Assembly: GCF_020886115.1 (NCBI RefSeq)
Contig: NZ_AP025185.1
Coordinates: 930,001-994,000 of the forward strand
Direction of reading: 5' to 3'
Origin: Flavobacterium ammonificans
Lineage (GTDB): Bacteria; Bacteroidota; Bacteroidia; Flavobacteriales; Flavobacteriaceae
Length of the DNA: 64,000 nucleotides
In this document: positions 45,351-52,636 of the stretch, piece after piece
Layout of the letters: the number at the start of each line of letters is the position of its first letter
Numbering within the stretch: position 1 is the first letter of the stretch
Made by a program: the position numbers and the translations under genes
Notes under the pieces: model-generated
Seen by the model: the letters and a program-made list of their open reading frames with translations, nothing else
Told to the model about the DNA's origin: nothing
Databases searched by the model: none

Positions 45351-45875
45351 TTAAAGGTACATCTCAATCAAACCTTCTGGCAAATTCATTACGACTTTTT
45401 TATTCTCGCGATCAATTTTCACCAAGAAATGGTCAATCATTGGAATTAAAATTTCAACAGCACCGTTGAGTACTTCAAAAAGAGGTTGTGCAGTTGAATC
45501 GTTAACGGATTGAATTTTTCCAACTACACCAAGGCGTTGGTCTTCTACTTCAAAACCTATTACTTCGTGAAAATAAAATTTATTACCACTTAATTTAGGT
45601 AACATACTTAATGGGAGGTATAGGTCATTGCCTAAAAGGGCTTCGGCCTCTTCTTCTGTAGTTACATCTTCAAAACGAACTCTAAGAAAGTCGTTTTTAT
45701 GTAGGGAGGAGGTTTCAATAAAAAAAGGAACCAAGTGTTTGTTGCATTCAACAAACACTGATTCCAAATTTTCGTATAACTCAGGTTCGTCTGTGTCTAA
45801 ATAGGCTAAGACTTCACCCTTGAAACTAAATTTTTTAGCGATTTTACCTAAATAGAAACAATCTTCTTTACGCAT
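45351..45875 (-). CDS. rimM: Ribosome maturation factor RimM
   Basis: 16S rRNA processing protein (174 aa) assisting 30S head assembly by binding S19. The N-terminal RimM domain opens CFYLGKIAKKFSFKGEVLAYL, and the PRC-barrel domain carries KFYFHEVIGFEVED and QPLFEVLNGAVEILIPMID. It lies 15 bases after rpsP, as expected. The trmD usually seen with this pair is not adjacent; the next gene is a different tRNA methyltransferase. Confidence 0.95.
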   Translation of the reverse strand: MRKEDCFYLGKIAKKFSFKGEVLAYLDTDEPELYENLESVFVECNKHLVPFFIETSSLHKNDFLRVRFEDVTTEEEAEALLGNDLYLPLSMLPKLSGNKFYFHEVIGFEVEDQRLGVVGKIQSVNDSTAQPLFEVLNGAVEILIPMIDHFLVKIDRENKKVVMNLPEGLIEMYL

Positions 45876-45890
45876 TGTCGCTTAGAGAAT

Positions 45891-46550
45891 TTATGCTTCA
45901 GTTGTTTCGTTATTTTCTTCTTCAGCAGCAGGAGCTTCTTCAGCAGGAGTTTCAACAACTTCTTCGGCAACAGCTTCAACAGCTACTTCCTCAGCAGGAG
46001 CTTCAACAACTTCTTCAGCAGCAGCCTCAACAGCTACTTCTTCTTCAGCAACAACTTCTTCTTCAACAGCAGGAGTTGCAGCAGCAATAGCATCAGCTTC
46101 AGCTTGAGCCGCTGCAGCTAAACGTTTTGCATTTACTTCTTTTTCTGCTTTTAAAGCTTTTGCTTTAACATCTGCTTGCGCTTTTGATAAACCATCTTTT
46201 TTAGCATTTACTTTACCAGCTTTTGCTTCTAACCAAGCAGCTAATTTTGCATCAGCTTGTTCCTGAGTTAAAGCGCCTTTACGAATACCTCCATCAAGGT
46301 GGTGTTTCAATAAAGCACCTTTGTAAGAAAGAATTGCTTTTGCAGTATCTGTTGGTTGTGCACCATTGTGCAACCATTTTACAGCGCTATCCAAGTTTAA
46401 TTCGATAGTTGCAGGGTTAGTGTTTGGATTGTAAGTACCGATTTTCTCTAAGTATTTACCATCTCTTTTTGAGCGAGCATCAGCTGCTACTACCCAGTAA
46501 AACGGTTTTTGTTTTTTACCGTGTCTTTGTAATCTAATTTTTACTGACAT
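45891..46550 (-). CDS. rpsP: 30S ribosomal protein S16 with long Ala/Glu-rich tail
   Basis: Small-subunit ribosomal protein. The S16 fold (residues 1-80) shows VKIRLQRHGKKQKPFYWVVA and KIGTYNPNTNP. A long C-terminal extension brings it to 219 aa (E. coli S16 is 82), first Lys/Ala-rich (about 105-150) and then Ala/Glu/Val-rich (about 155-219). The tail has a 17-residue tandem duplication (170-186 and 187-203). A moderate tail occurs in other flavobacterial S16 proteins as I recall. The gene has its own -7 box. Confidence 0.95.
   Translation of the reverse strand: MSVKIRLQRHGKKQKPFYWVVAADARSKRDGKYLEKIGTYNPNTNPATIELNLDSAVKWLHNGAQPTDTAKAILSYKGALLKHHLDGGIRKGALTQEQADAKLAAWLEAKAGKVNAKKDGLSKAQADVKAKALKAEKEVNAKRLAAAAQAEADAIAAATPAVEEEVVAEEEVAVEAAAEEVVEAPAEEVAVEAVAEEVVETPAEEAPAAEEENNETTEA
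45942..46043. repeat. 51-bp tandem duplication in the rpsP tail
   Basis: Two 51-base units (45942-45992 and 45993-46043) differ at about five positions. Each encodes EEVAVEA-x-AEEVVE-x-PA, in frame. Confidence 0.9.
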
Positions 46551-46569
46551 AATCTTATGATTAAATTTT

Positions 46570-46584
46570 GAGGTACTCGACCTC
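46570..46584 (-). promoter_or_regulatory. Small hairpin in the rpsP leader
   Basis: GAGGT / ACCTC with a 5-base loop lies between the rpsP -7 box and the ATG. It could be an autoregulatory element but is short. Confidence 0.35.
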
Positions 46585-46599
46585 GGTTAATTAAGGGTG

Positions 46600-46607
46600 C
46601 AAAGATA
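46600..46607 (-). promoter_or_regulatory. -7 promoter box of rpsP
   Basis: TATCTTTG on the minus strand matches TAnnTTTG; the start codon is 49 bases downstream. Confidence 0.55.
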
Positions 46608-46760
46608 CATTTTTTATTTAAAAATGCTAATTCGAATTCTATATTTATTAATTTATAAATGTGCAACTGTTATTAGGTCTAATTCATTGACCTTAAGGAC
46701 GTTTTTTGATAATTATATCATAAATAAGTGCAATCATAGTAGATTAGGATATATTAAGAC

Positions 46761-46768
46761 TACATTTG
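46761..46768 (+). promoter_or_regulatory. -7 promoter box of the RRM gene
   Basis: TACATTTG matches TAnnTTTG, 22 bases before the ATG at 46791; the same octamer serves the cold-shock gene at 11877. Confidence 0.5.
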
Positions 46769-46790
46769 TCGCTTAATTAAATAAGTTTAT

Positions 46791-47138
46791 ATGAACATTT
46801 TTGTGGGAAGTCTTCCATTCAGTATTGAGGAAGCAGATTTAAGAGAGTCTTTCGAGGCTTACGGAGCAGTAGATTCAGTAAAAATTATTACTGATAAGTT
46901 TACTGGTAGAAGTAAAGGTTTTGGTTTTGTTGAAATGCCAAGCGATGAGGAAGCTCAAAAAGCAATTGACGAATTGAATGGTGCTACTGTTCAAGGACGT
47001 TCAATCGTAGTAAACAAATCTGAGCCTAAACCAGAAGGCGAAAGAAGAAGTTTTAACAACAACCGTGGTGGAGATTCACGCGGAGGTTACGGAAACAACC
47101 GTGGCGGTGGAGACCGTGGAGGTAGAGGAGGATATTAA
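46791..47138 (+). CDS. RNA-binding protein (RRM with Gly/Arg-rich tail)
   Basis: A 115-aa single-RRM protein. RNP2 is IFVGSL (residues 3-8) and RNP1 is KGFGFVEM (about 43-50). The tail from about residue 80 is rich in Arg-Gly-Gly and Asn (NNNRGGDSRGGYGNNRGG), as in plant-type and cyanobacterial/bacteroidete RRM proteins. It probably binds RNA broadly and may help at low temperature; that role is inferred by analogy. It is monocistronic with a strong terminator. Confidence 0.94.
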   Translation: MNIFVGSLPFSIEEADLRESFEAYGAVDSVKIITDKFTGRSKGFGFVEMPSDEEAQKAIDELNGATVQGRSIVVNKSEPKPEGERRSFNNNRGGDSRGGYGNNRGGGDRGGRGGY

Positions 47139-47156
47139 TATTTTTTCTTTATATAT

Positions 47157-47190
47157 AAAAAGGTGTCAATGAAAATTGACACCTTTTTTA
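47157..47190. terminator. Bidirectional terminator between the RRM gene and leuB
   Basis: AAAAGGTGTCAAT / ATTGACACCTTTT with a GAAA loop; A-tract on one side and T-tract on the other, between convergent genes. Confidence 0.88.
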
Positions 47191-47209
47191 TTTTAAATCG
47201 GATTGTAAA

Positions 47210-48271
47210 TTACAAATTCGACACTAACCAATCGCCAACTTCACTTGTTTTGTAAGCTTTTGATTCTTTTGGAGCTAAATCTTCCGTAACAACTCCTTGT
47301 TCTAATGATTTGTTGACTACTGCTCTAATGGCATCTGCTTCGGCTTTTAATCCGAAAGCATCTTCAAACATCATCGCCGCTGATAATATAGTAGCCAAGG
47401 GATTAGCAATATTCAATCCGGTAGCTTGTGGATATGATCCGTGAATGGGTTCATATAAAGAAGTATGTTCTCCCACAGATGCCGACGGCATTAATCCCAT
47501 TGATCCTGAAATCACAGAAGCTTCATCCGTTAAAATGTCTCCAAATAAGTTTTCAGTAATTAATACATCATACGAATTAGGCCATTGCACCAATCGCATC
47601 GCAACAGCATCTACAAATTCATACGATACTTCCACTTCTGGATAGTCTTTTTCCATTGCTTGAACGGTTTCTCTCCATAAACGAGACGTTTCTAATACGT
47701 TGGCTTTGTCCACACAACATAATTTTTTAGAACGCGTCATGGCTAATTCAAAACCTTTTTTAGCCAAACGTTGTACTTCGGCTCTAGTGTAAACACAGTT
47801 GTCAAAAGCTGTTTCGCCATTGTCTTTTCTTCCTTTTTCACCAAAGTAAATTCCGCCCGTTAATTCTCTTAAGAAAACTAAATCAGTGCCTTCAATACGC
47901 TCTCTTTTTAAAGGAGAATTGTCAATTAAAGAAGGGAAAGTAAAGGTTGGTCGCACATTGGCAAATAAACCTAATTTTTTACGCATCAACAACAATCCTT
48001 GTTCTGGACGTACTTTTGCCGATGGATCGTTATCGTATTTTGGGTGTCCAATAGCACCAAATAAAACTGCATCGGCTTTCATACAAATTTCGTGTGTTTC
48101 ATCTGGATAAGGAACGCCAACAGCATCGATAGCGCAAGCACCTGTTAATGCTGGCGTCCAGTCAATTTCGTGATTGAATTTTTTTGCAATAGCATCCGAA
48201 ACTTTTACAGCTTCATTAATTACTTCTGGTCCTATTCCGTCTCCGGCTAAAAGAGCAATATTGAATTTCAT
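47210..48271 (-). CDS. leuB: 3-isopropylmalate dehydrogenase
   Basis: NAD-dependent oxidative decarboxylase (353 aa), third step of leucine synthesis. IALLAGDGIGPEVINEAVKV opens the protein, with RPEQGLLLMRKKLGLFANVRP and the substrate-site GSAPDIAG-equivalent YEPIHGSYPQATGLNIANPLA. The ATG at 48269-48271 (MKFNIALLAG) is chosen; an in-frame extension of 53 residues running into leuA is not LeuB-like. Last gene of the leuCDAB operon, 35 bases after leuA. Confidence 0.96.
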   Translation of the reverse strand: MKFNIALLAGDGIGPEVINEAVKVSDAIAKKFNHEIDWTPALTGACAIDAVGVPYPDETHEICMKADAVLFGAIGHPKYDNDPSAKVRPEQGLLLMRKKLGLFANVRPTFTFPSLIDNSPLKRERIEGTDLVFLRELTGGIYFGEKGRKDNGETAFDNCVYTRAEVQRLAKKGFELAMTRSKKLCCVDKANVLETSRLWRETVQAMEKDYPEVEVSYEFVDAVAMRLVQWPNSYDVLITENLFGDILTDEASVISGSMGLMPSASVGEHTSLYEPIHGSYPQATGLNIANPLATILSAAMMFEDAFGLKAEADAIRAVVNKSLEQGVVTEDLAPKESKAYKTSEVGDWLVSNL

Positions 48272-48306
48272 TGAGTATTTTTTGTTATAATTTTTAATTT
48301 GTTGCT

Positions 48307-49830
48307 TTATACGCTTACGACATTCAGCATTTTTTGAGTCGCTACAATTGCGGCTACAGTTTGATCTGAATCCAATCCGCGGGTTTTGAATTCTTTTCCG
48401 CTTTTGGTCCAGGTGATGATGGTTTCGCACAATGCATCAGAGCTACTACCAGGAGGGATTCGCACGGCGTAGTCAATTAATTTGGGTAAACTCATTTTTT
48501 TGCTTTTGTAAATTTTAGCTAACGCATTCATAAAAGCATCAAATTGTCCGTCACCTTGTGCATTTTCTTCGATAACTTCCCCGTCAATTTTTAAACAAAG
48601 CGTTGTCGAAGGGCGAATACCTTTCGCGTGAACTAATACGTAAGATTCCACAGTAATACGTTCTTCATAGCTTTGGCTATCCAAAACATCCGATATAATA
48701 TAGGGTAAATCTTCTTTGGTAACGGTTTGTTTTTTGTCGCCCAATTCAATAATTCTTTGGGTAACCAATTTTAAATCGTCTTGATTGAGCTGTAATCCTA
48801 TTTCTTGAAGATTCTTTTCGATGTTGGCTTTTCCTGAAGTTTTTCCTAAGGCATATTTTCTTTTCCTTCCAAAACGTTCTGGAAGTAAATCGTTGAAATA
48901 TAAATTGTTTTTATTGTCACCGTCAGCGTGAATTCCTGCGGTTTGCGTGAAAACATTGTCTCCCACAATAGGTTTGTTAGCTGGAATTCGATAGCCTGTA
49001 AAAGTTTCAACCAATTTGCTCACGGAGTACAGAGACGATTCTTTAACATTGATATCCACGTCATGCATAAAATCATTGATTACCGCAACGGTACTTTCAA
49101 GTGGTGCATTTCCTGCTCGTTCTCCCATTCCGTTTACGGTAACATGTAGGCCATGAATACCCGCTTTAACTGCTTCGATTGCGTTAGCAACACTTAAATC
49201 GTAATCATTGTGAGCATGAAAATCAAAATGGGTGTTAGGGTATTTTGCCGTAATTGTTGAAACAAAATCAAATACTTCTGACGGAATCAATACTCCTAAA
49301 GTATCCGGTAACAGGATTCTTTTAACCGGTTGTTGTGTCAAAAAATCTAAGTATTGAAAAACATAGTCAGGAGAATTGCGCATTCCGTTGCTCCAATCTT
49401 CCAAATAGACGTTGGTTTCAATATTATTTTCTTTTGCCAATGCGATTGCTTGAGCAATTTCATCGAAATGTTGTTCGGGTGTTTTCTTTAATTGATATGT
49501 CAAATGGTTGAGCGAACCTTTAGTCAATAAATTTTGGACTTTTGCTCCTGCTTTTTTCATCCATTCAATTGAAATGCCATTATCTACAAAAGATAAAACT
49601 TCAATTTTATCTGTGTATCCTTTATTAGCAGCCCACTCCATGATGCCTTTCACTCCTTGAAATTCTCCTTCGCTTACCCGCGCTGAAGCAATTTCGATAC
49701 GATCAATATGAAGTTCTTCAAGCAATAATTGTGCAATGGTTAATTTTTCTGCAGCAGAAAATGATACTCCCGATGTTTGTTCCCCATCGCGAAGTGTCGT
49801 GTCCATTATTTCAATTTTTCTTTTCCCCAT
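48307..49830 (-). CDS. leuA: 2-isopropylmalate synthase (LeuA-type, with regulatory domain)
   Basis: Condenses acetyl-CoA with 2-oxoisovalerate (507 aa). HMGL-like catalytic motifs are IMDTTLRDGEQTSGVSF and FDFHAHNDYDLSVANAIEAV (metal HxH), with GLHVTVNGMGERAGNAPLES. A C-terminal LeuA allosteric domain (about residues 375-505) suggests leucine feedback inhibition. Citramalate synthase is a close relative and cannot be excluded from sequence, but the leu operon position favours LeuA. The gap to leuD is 77 bases. Confidence 0.9.
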   Translation of the reverse strand: MGKRKIEIMDTTLRDGEQTSGVSFSAAEKLTIAQLLLEELHIDRIEIASARVSEGEFQGVKGIMEWAANKGYTDKIEVLSFVDNGISIEWMKKAGAKVQNLLTKGSLNHLTYQLKKTPEQHFDEIAQAIALAKENNIETNVYLEDWSNGMRNSPDYVFQYLDFLTQQPVKRILLPDTLGVLIPSEVFDFVSTITAKYPNTHFDFHAHNDYDLSVANAIEAVKAGIHGLHVTVNGMGERAGNAPLESTVAVINDFMHDVDINVKESSLYSVSKLVETFTGYRIPANKPIVGDNVFTQTAGIHADGDNKNNLYFNDLLPERFGRKRKYALGKTSGKANIEKNLQEIGLQLNQDDLKLVTQRIIELGDKKQTVTKEDLPYIISDVLDSQSYEERITVESYVLVHAKGIRPSTTLCLKIDGEVIEENAQGDGQFDAFMNALAKIYKSKKMSLPKLIDYAVRIPPGSSSDALCETIITWTKSGKEFKTRGLDSDQTVAAIVATQKMLNVVSV

Positions 49831-49907
49831 TTTTCATTTGATTCGGAAAGCAATTTATTTCAAATTAAAGAGCCATCCAGAAACCTAATTTTATTCTGAA
49901 TTTATAT

Positions 49908-50504
49908 TTAGTAAGGCAATTGGTTGGCAAACTCAACAATTTCTTCCTTCATACTTTGTAAGTAATCAATATCATCAAAACCATTGATCATATTGTTCTT
50001 TTTGTATCCATTGATATCAAAAGACTCACTTTGACCTGTAGCCAATAACGTAATTGTTTGTGCTGGTAAATTGATTTCCAATTCCGTGTTGGGATCCGCT
50101 TCAATTGCACTAAAAATAGTAGCAGCAAATTCTGGACTTACTTGAACAGGAAGTACTCCAATGTTCAAACAATTTCCTTTGAAAATATCTGCAAAGAAAC
50201 TCGATACTACCGCTCTGAATCCGTAATCGTATACTGCCCAAGCAGCGTGTTCTCTTGAAGAACCTGAACCGAAGTTTTTTCCACCCACAAGAATTTTTCC
50301 GCTGTACGTTGAATTGTTTAATACGAAATCTGCTTTTGGAGTATCGTCTCCATTGTATCTCCAGTCTCTGAAAAGATTATCACCAAAACCTTCACGTTTG
50401 GTCGCTTTCAAGAAACGTGCTGGTATAATTTGATCAGTATCTACGTTTTCTATAGGTAGTGGCACCGCACTACTTCTAAGAACATTAAATTTATCGTATG
50501 CCAT
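49908..50504 (-). CDS. leuD: 3-isopropylmalate dehydratase small subunit
   Basis: Small subunit (198 aa) that completes the aconitase-like isomerase with Leu[21 protein letters not shown] and [16 protein letters not shown] are family signatures. The ATG at 50502-50504 (MAYDKFNVL) is chosen; an upstream in-frame ATG at 50534 would encode residues from the G/C-tract repeat and is rejected. The repeat separates it from leuC. Confidence 0.95.
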   Translation of the reverse strand: MAYDKFNVLRSSAVPLPIENVDTDQIIPARFLKATKREGFGDNLFRDWRYNGDDTPKADFVLNNSTYSGKILVGGKNFGSGSSREHAAWAVYDYGFRAVVSSFFADIFKGNCLNIGVLPVQVSPEFAATIFSAIEADPNTELEINLPAQTITLLATGQSESFDINGYKKNNMINGFDDIDYLQSMKEEIVEFANQLPY

Positions 50505-50517
50505 TTGATTTTTGATT

Positions 50518-50612
50518 AGCCCCCCAACCCCCAAAGGGGGAGTTGCAGGAGGACGTATGTTTTTATATTTTTTTTCTATTTCGTTTGTTCCCCCTTTGGG
50601 GGTTAGGGGGCT
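50518..50612. repeat. G/C-tract inverted repeat between leuC and leuD
   Basis: Same element family as 17318-17451. The left arm AGCCCCCCAACCCCCAAAGG (then GGG, 50518-50540) and the right arm (50588-50612) are reverse complements with about one mismatch, around about 47 AT-rich bases. The right arm ends at the leuC stop codon, as it ends at the adaptor stop in the other copy. Confidence 0.85.
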
Positions 50613-52006
50613 TATAACAACTCTCTCGGATCAGTCAATTTACCTGTAACTGCAGCTGCAGCAGCCATAATTGGACTTGCCAATAAAGTTCTAGAGCCAG
50701 GACCTTGACGTCCTTCAAAGTTTCTGTTAGATGTGCTTACTGCATATTTTCCAGCAGGTACTTTGTCATCATTCATTGCCAAACAAGCTGAACAACCTGG
50801 CTGACGCAATACAAATCCTGCTTCGGTAAGAATATCTAACAATCCTTCTTCTTTGATTTGTGCTTCCACTACGTGGGAACCTGGAACTAACCAAGCCGTA
50901 ACGTTGTCTGCTTTTTTTCTACCTTTTACAATTTCGGTAAAAGCTCTAAAATCTTCAATACGACCATTTGTACAACTTCCTAAGAAAACGTAATCGATTG
51001 GTTTTCCAATCATCATATCATTTTCTTCGAAGCCCATGTAGGCTAGTGATTTTTTGTAGGTTTCCGCGCCACCTTCTACTTGGTTAGCATTGGGAATATG
51101 TTTAGAAATACCAATTCCCATTCCTGGATTTGTACCATAAGTAATCATCGGTTCAATGTCAGCTGCGTTGATGTTCAATTCAGCATCAAAAACCGCATCA
51201 GCATCTGTTTTTAATGTTTTCCAATAGGCTACCGCTTTATCCCAAGCTTCGCCTTTCGGAGCGTGCAATTTTCCTTCTAAGAAATCAAAAGTAGTTTGGT
51301 CAGGAGCAATCATACCGCCACGAGCACCCATTTCGATACTTAAATTACACACAGTCATACGGCCTTCCATGGTCATGTTTTCAAAAACATCACCAGCATA
51401 TTCCACAAAATATCCAGTTCCACCAGAAGTAGTTAATTGTGCAATAATATAAAGCGCTACATCTTTTGGACCCACGCCTTTGCTCAATTGACCATTTACG
51501 TTAATACGCATTTTCTTTGGTTTGGGCTGCATAATACATTGCGTAGACAATACCATTTCCACCTCAGATGTTCCGATACCAAAAGCAATGGCACCAAAAG
51601 CTCCGTGAGTAGAAGTGTGTGAATCTCCACAAACAATGGTTGCACCCGGTAAAGTAATCCCGTTTTCAGGACCTACTACGTGAACAATTCCATTTTTTTG
51701 GTGACCCAATCCCCAGTGAGAAATCCCATATTCTTTGGCATTGTCTTCTAAAGCTTTCAATTGATTAGCAGAAAGCGGGTCTTCAACAGGTAGGTGTTGA
51801 TTTATTGTTGGTGTGTTGTGATCAGCAGTTGCAAAAGTGCGTTCTGGATATAAAACCGAAACACCTCTTGATTTTAAACCTAAAAAAGCTACGGGACTAG
51901 TAACTTCATGAATGAAATGACGGTCAATAAAAAACACGTCCGGTCCATCTTCAATTTTACGCACAACGTGCGAATCCCATACTTTGTCAAATAATGTTTT
52001 ACTCAT
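50612..52006 (-). CDS. leuC: 3-isopropylmalate dehydratase large subunit
   Basis: Aconitase-family Fe-S subunit (464 aa) that isomerises 2- to 3-isopropylmalate. Cluster cysteines appear in [14 protein letters not shown] and [17 protein letters not shown], with the substrate-loop [20 protein letters not shown]. The ATG at 52004-52006 ([15 protein letters not shown]) is chosen; the upstream extension encodes a leucine-rich run that overlaps the promoter. First gene of leuCDAB. Confidence 0.96.
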   Translation of the reverse strand: MSKTLFDKVWDSHVVRKIEDGPDVFFIDRHFIHEVTSPVAFLGLKSRGVSVLYPERTFATADHNTPTINQHLPVEDPLSANQLKALEDNAKEYGISHWGLGHQKNGIVHVVGPENGITLPGATIVCGDSHTSTHGAFGAIAFGIGTSEVEMVLSTQCIMQPKPKKMRINVNGQLSKGVGPKDVALYIIAQLTTSGGTGYFVEYAGDVFENMTMEGRMTVCNLSIEMGARGGMIAPDQTTFDFLEGKLHAPKGEAWDKAVAYWKTLKTDADAVFDAELNINAADIEPMITYGTNPGMGIGISKHIPNANQVEGGAETYKKSLAYMGFEENDMMIGKPIDYVFLGSCTNGRIEDFRAFTEIVKGRKKADNVTAWLVPGSHVVEAQIKEEGLLDILTEAGFVLRQPGCSACLAMNDDKVPAGKYAVSTSNRNFEGRQGPGSRTLLASPIMAAAAAVTGKLTDPRELL

Positions 52007-52075
52007 TGTAACTTTTTTTAATGTATTTCTCTGTATTACAGTTGGTTTATTAGATAACAATTGTAATAATAGTAG

Positions 52076-52083
52076 CAAAATTA
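52076..52083 (-). promoter_or_regulatory. -7 promoter box of the leuCDAB operon
   Basis: TAATTTTG on the minus strand matches TAnnTTTG. The leader to the leuC ATG (52006) is about 65 nt. No clear -33 TTG. Confidence 0.45.
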
Positions 52084-52563
52084 GAAAAAGAAATTAAGTA
52101 GACTTAGTAGTACTTATGCTATATACGATACCCAAATTAACTTTTGCTTTTAAAATCAAATATTACTTTACGCTAATTGAAAACTATTTTCTTAAATTTT
52201 AAAAAATGGGGTTCTTATTTACCTCTTTTCAGGAGCGCTTTTTTGTTTTTAAGATTTGAAAATTTTAGAATAATTTCGCTAATAATTCGTCAATTTTAAA
52301 CAAAAACACCTCATTATGCAGTAAAAAACAATAAAAAAGGCAAAAAAAAGTCAAATTATAATTTACATTTTATGCCTTGTTTAAGGTTATTTTTTTATGA
52401 GCTTGCTTGAAAAATAATAGTTGATTTTATGAATTCATTTTACGACATCCAAAAAATCACAACTTTACTTTTTTGTTAATAACTTCCCTCATTTTTTAGA
52501 CCAAAAAAAACTAAATTTGAAACTCATTTTTTGTGAGTTTTTCTAATTTTAAAATGTTTACAA

Positions 52564-52625
52564 CCAGTTAAATAAACTATCAAAATCGATGTGATTTTGG
52601 TTCCCGAATACTGTTTTCGGGCTGG
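52564..52625 (+). promoter_or_regulatory. Possible structured RNA element upstream of dnaE (three-helix junction)
   Basis: Closing helix CCAG / CTGG (52564-52567, 52622-52625) encloses CAAAATC / GATTTTG (52581-52587, 52593-52599) and CCCGAA / TTCGGG (52603-52608, 52616-52621). All pairs are perfect, and the element ends 11 bases before the dnaE ATG. It has not been tested for conservation. Confidence 0.4.
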
Positions 52626-52636
52626 AACGATGAAGT

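Larger units (their letters stand above)
52007..52636. other. 630-base intergenic region between leuC and dnaE
   Basis: No coding frame is convincing; the region is very AT-rich with many A and T tracts. It contains the likely leuC -7 box (52076-52083), a plus-strand TAAATTTG (52512-52519), a hairpin AAACTCA / TGAGTTT followed by T (52520-52542), and a cluster of three nested helices at 52564-52625 just before dnaE. Confidence 0.7.

Noticed and set aside
45875..46090. Plus-strand frame encoding a Gln/Leu-rich repeat peptide
   Set aside because: It is the antisense image of the Ala/Glu-rich S16 tail, with no independent support.
50505..50534. N-terminal extension of leuD starting at 50534
   Set aside because: It would translate the G/C-tract repeat arm; the ATG at 50504 begins the conserved protein.
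52004..52078. Leucine-codon run (seven Leu in eight codons) in frame just upstream of leuC, like an attenuator leader peptide
   Set aside because: It has no ATG and no stop before leuC, and its start overlaps the TAATTTTG promoter box, so it is probably not transcribed in full. The A/T-rich sequence makes CTA/TTA codons likely by chance.
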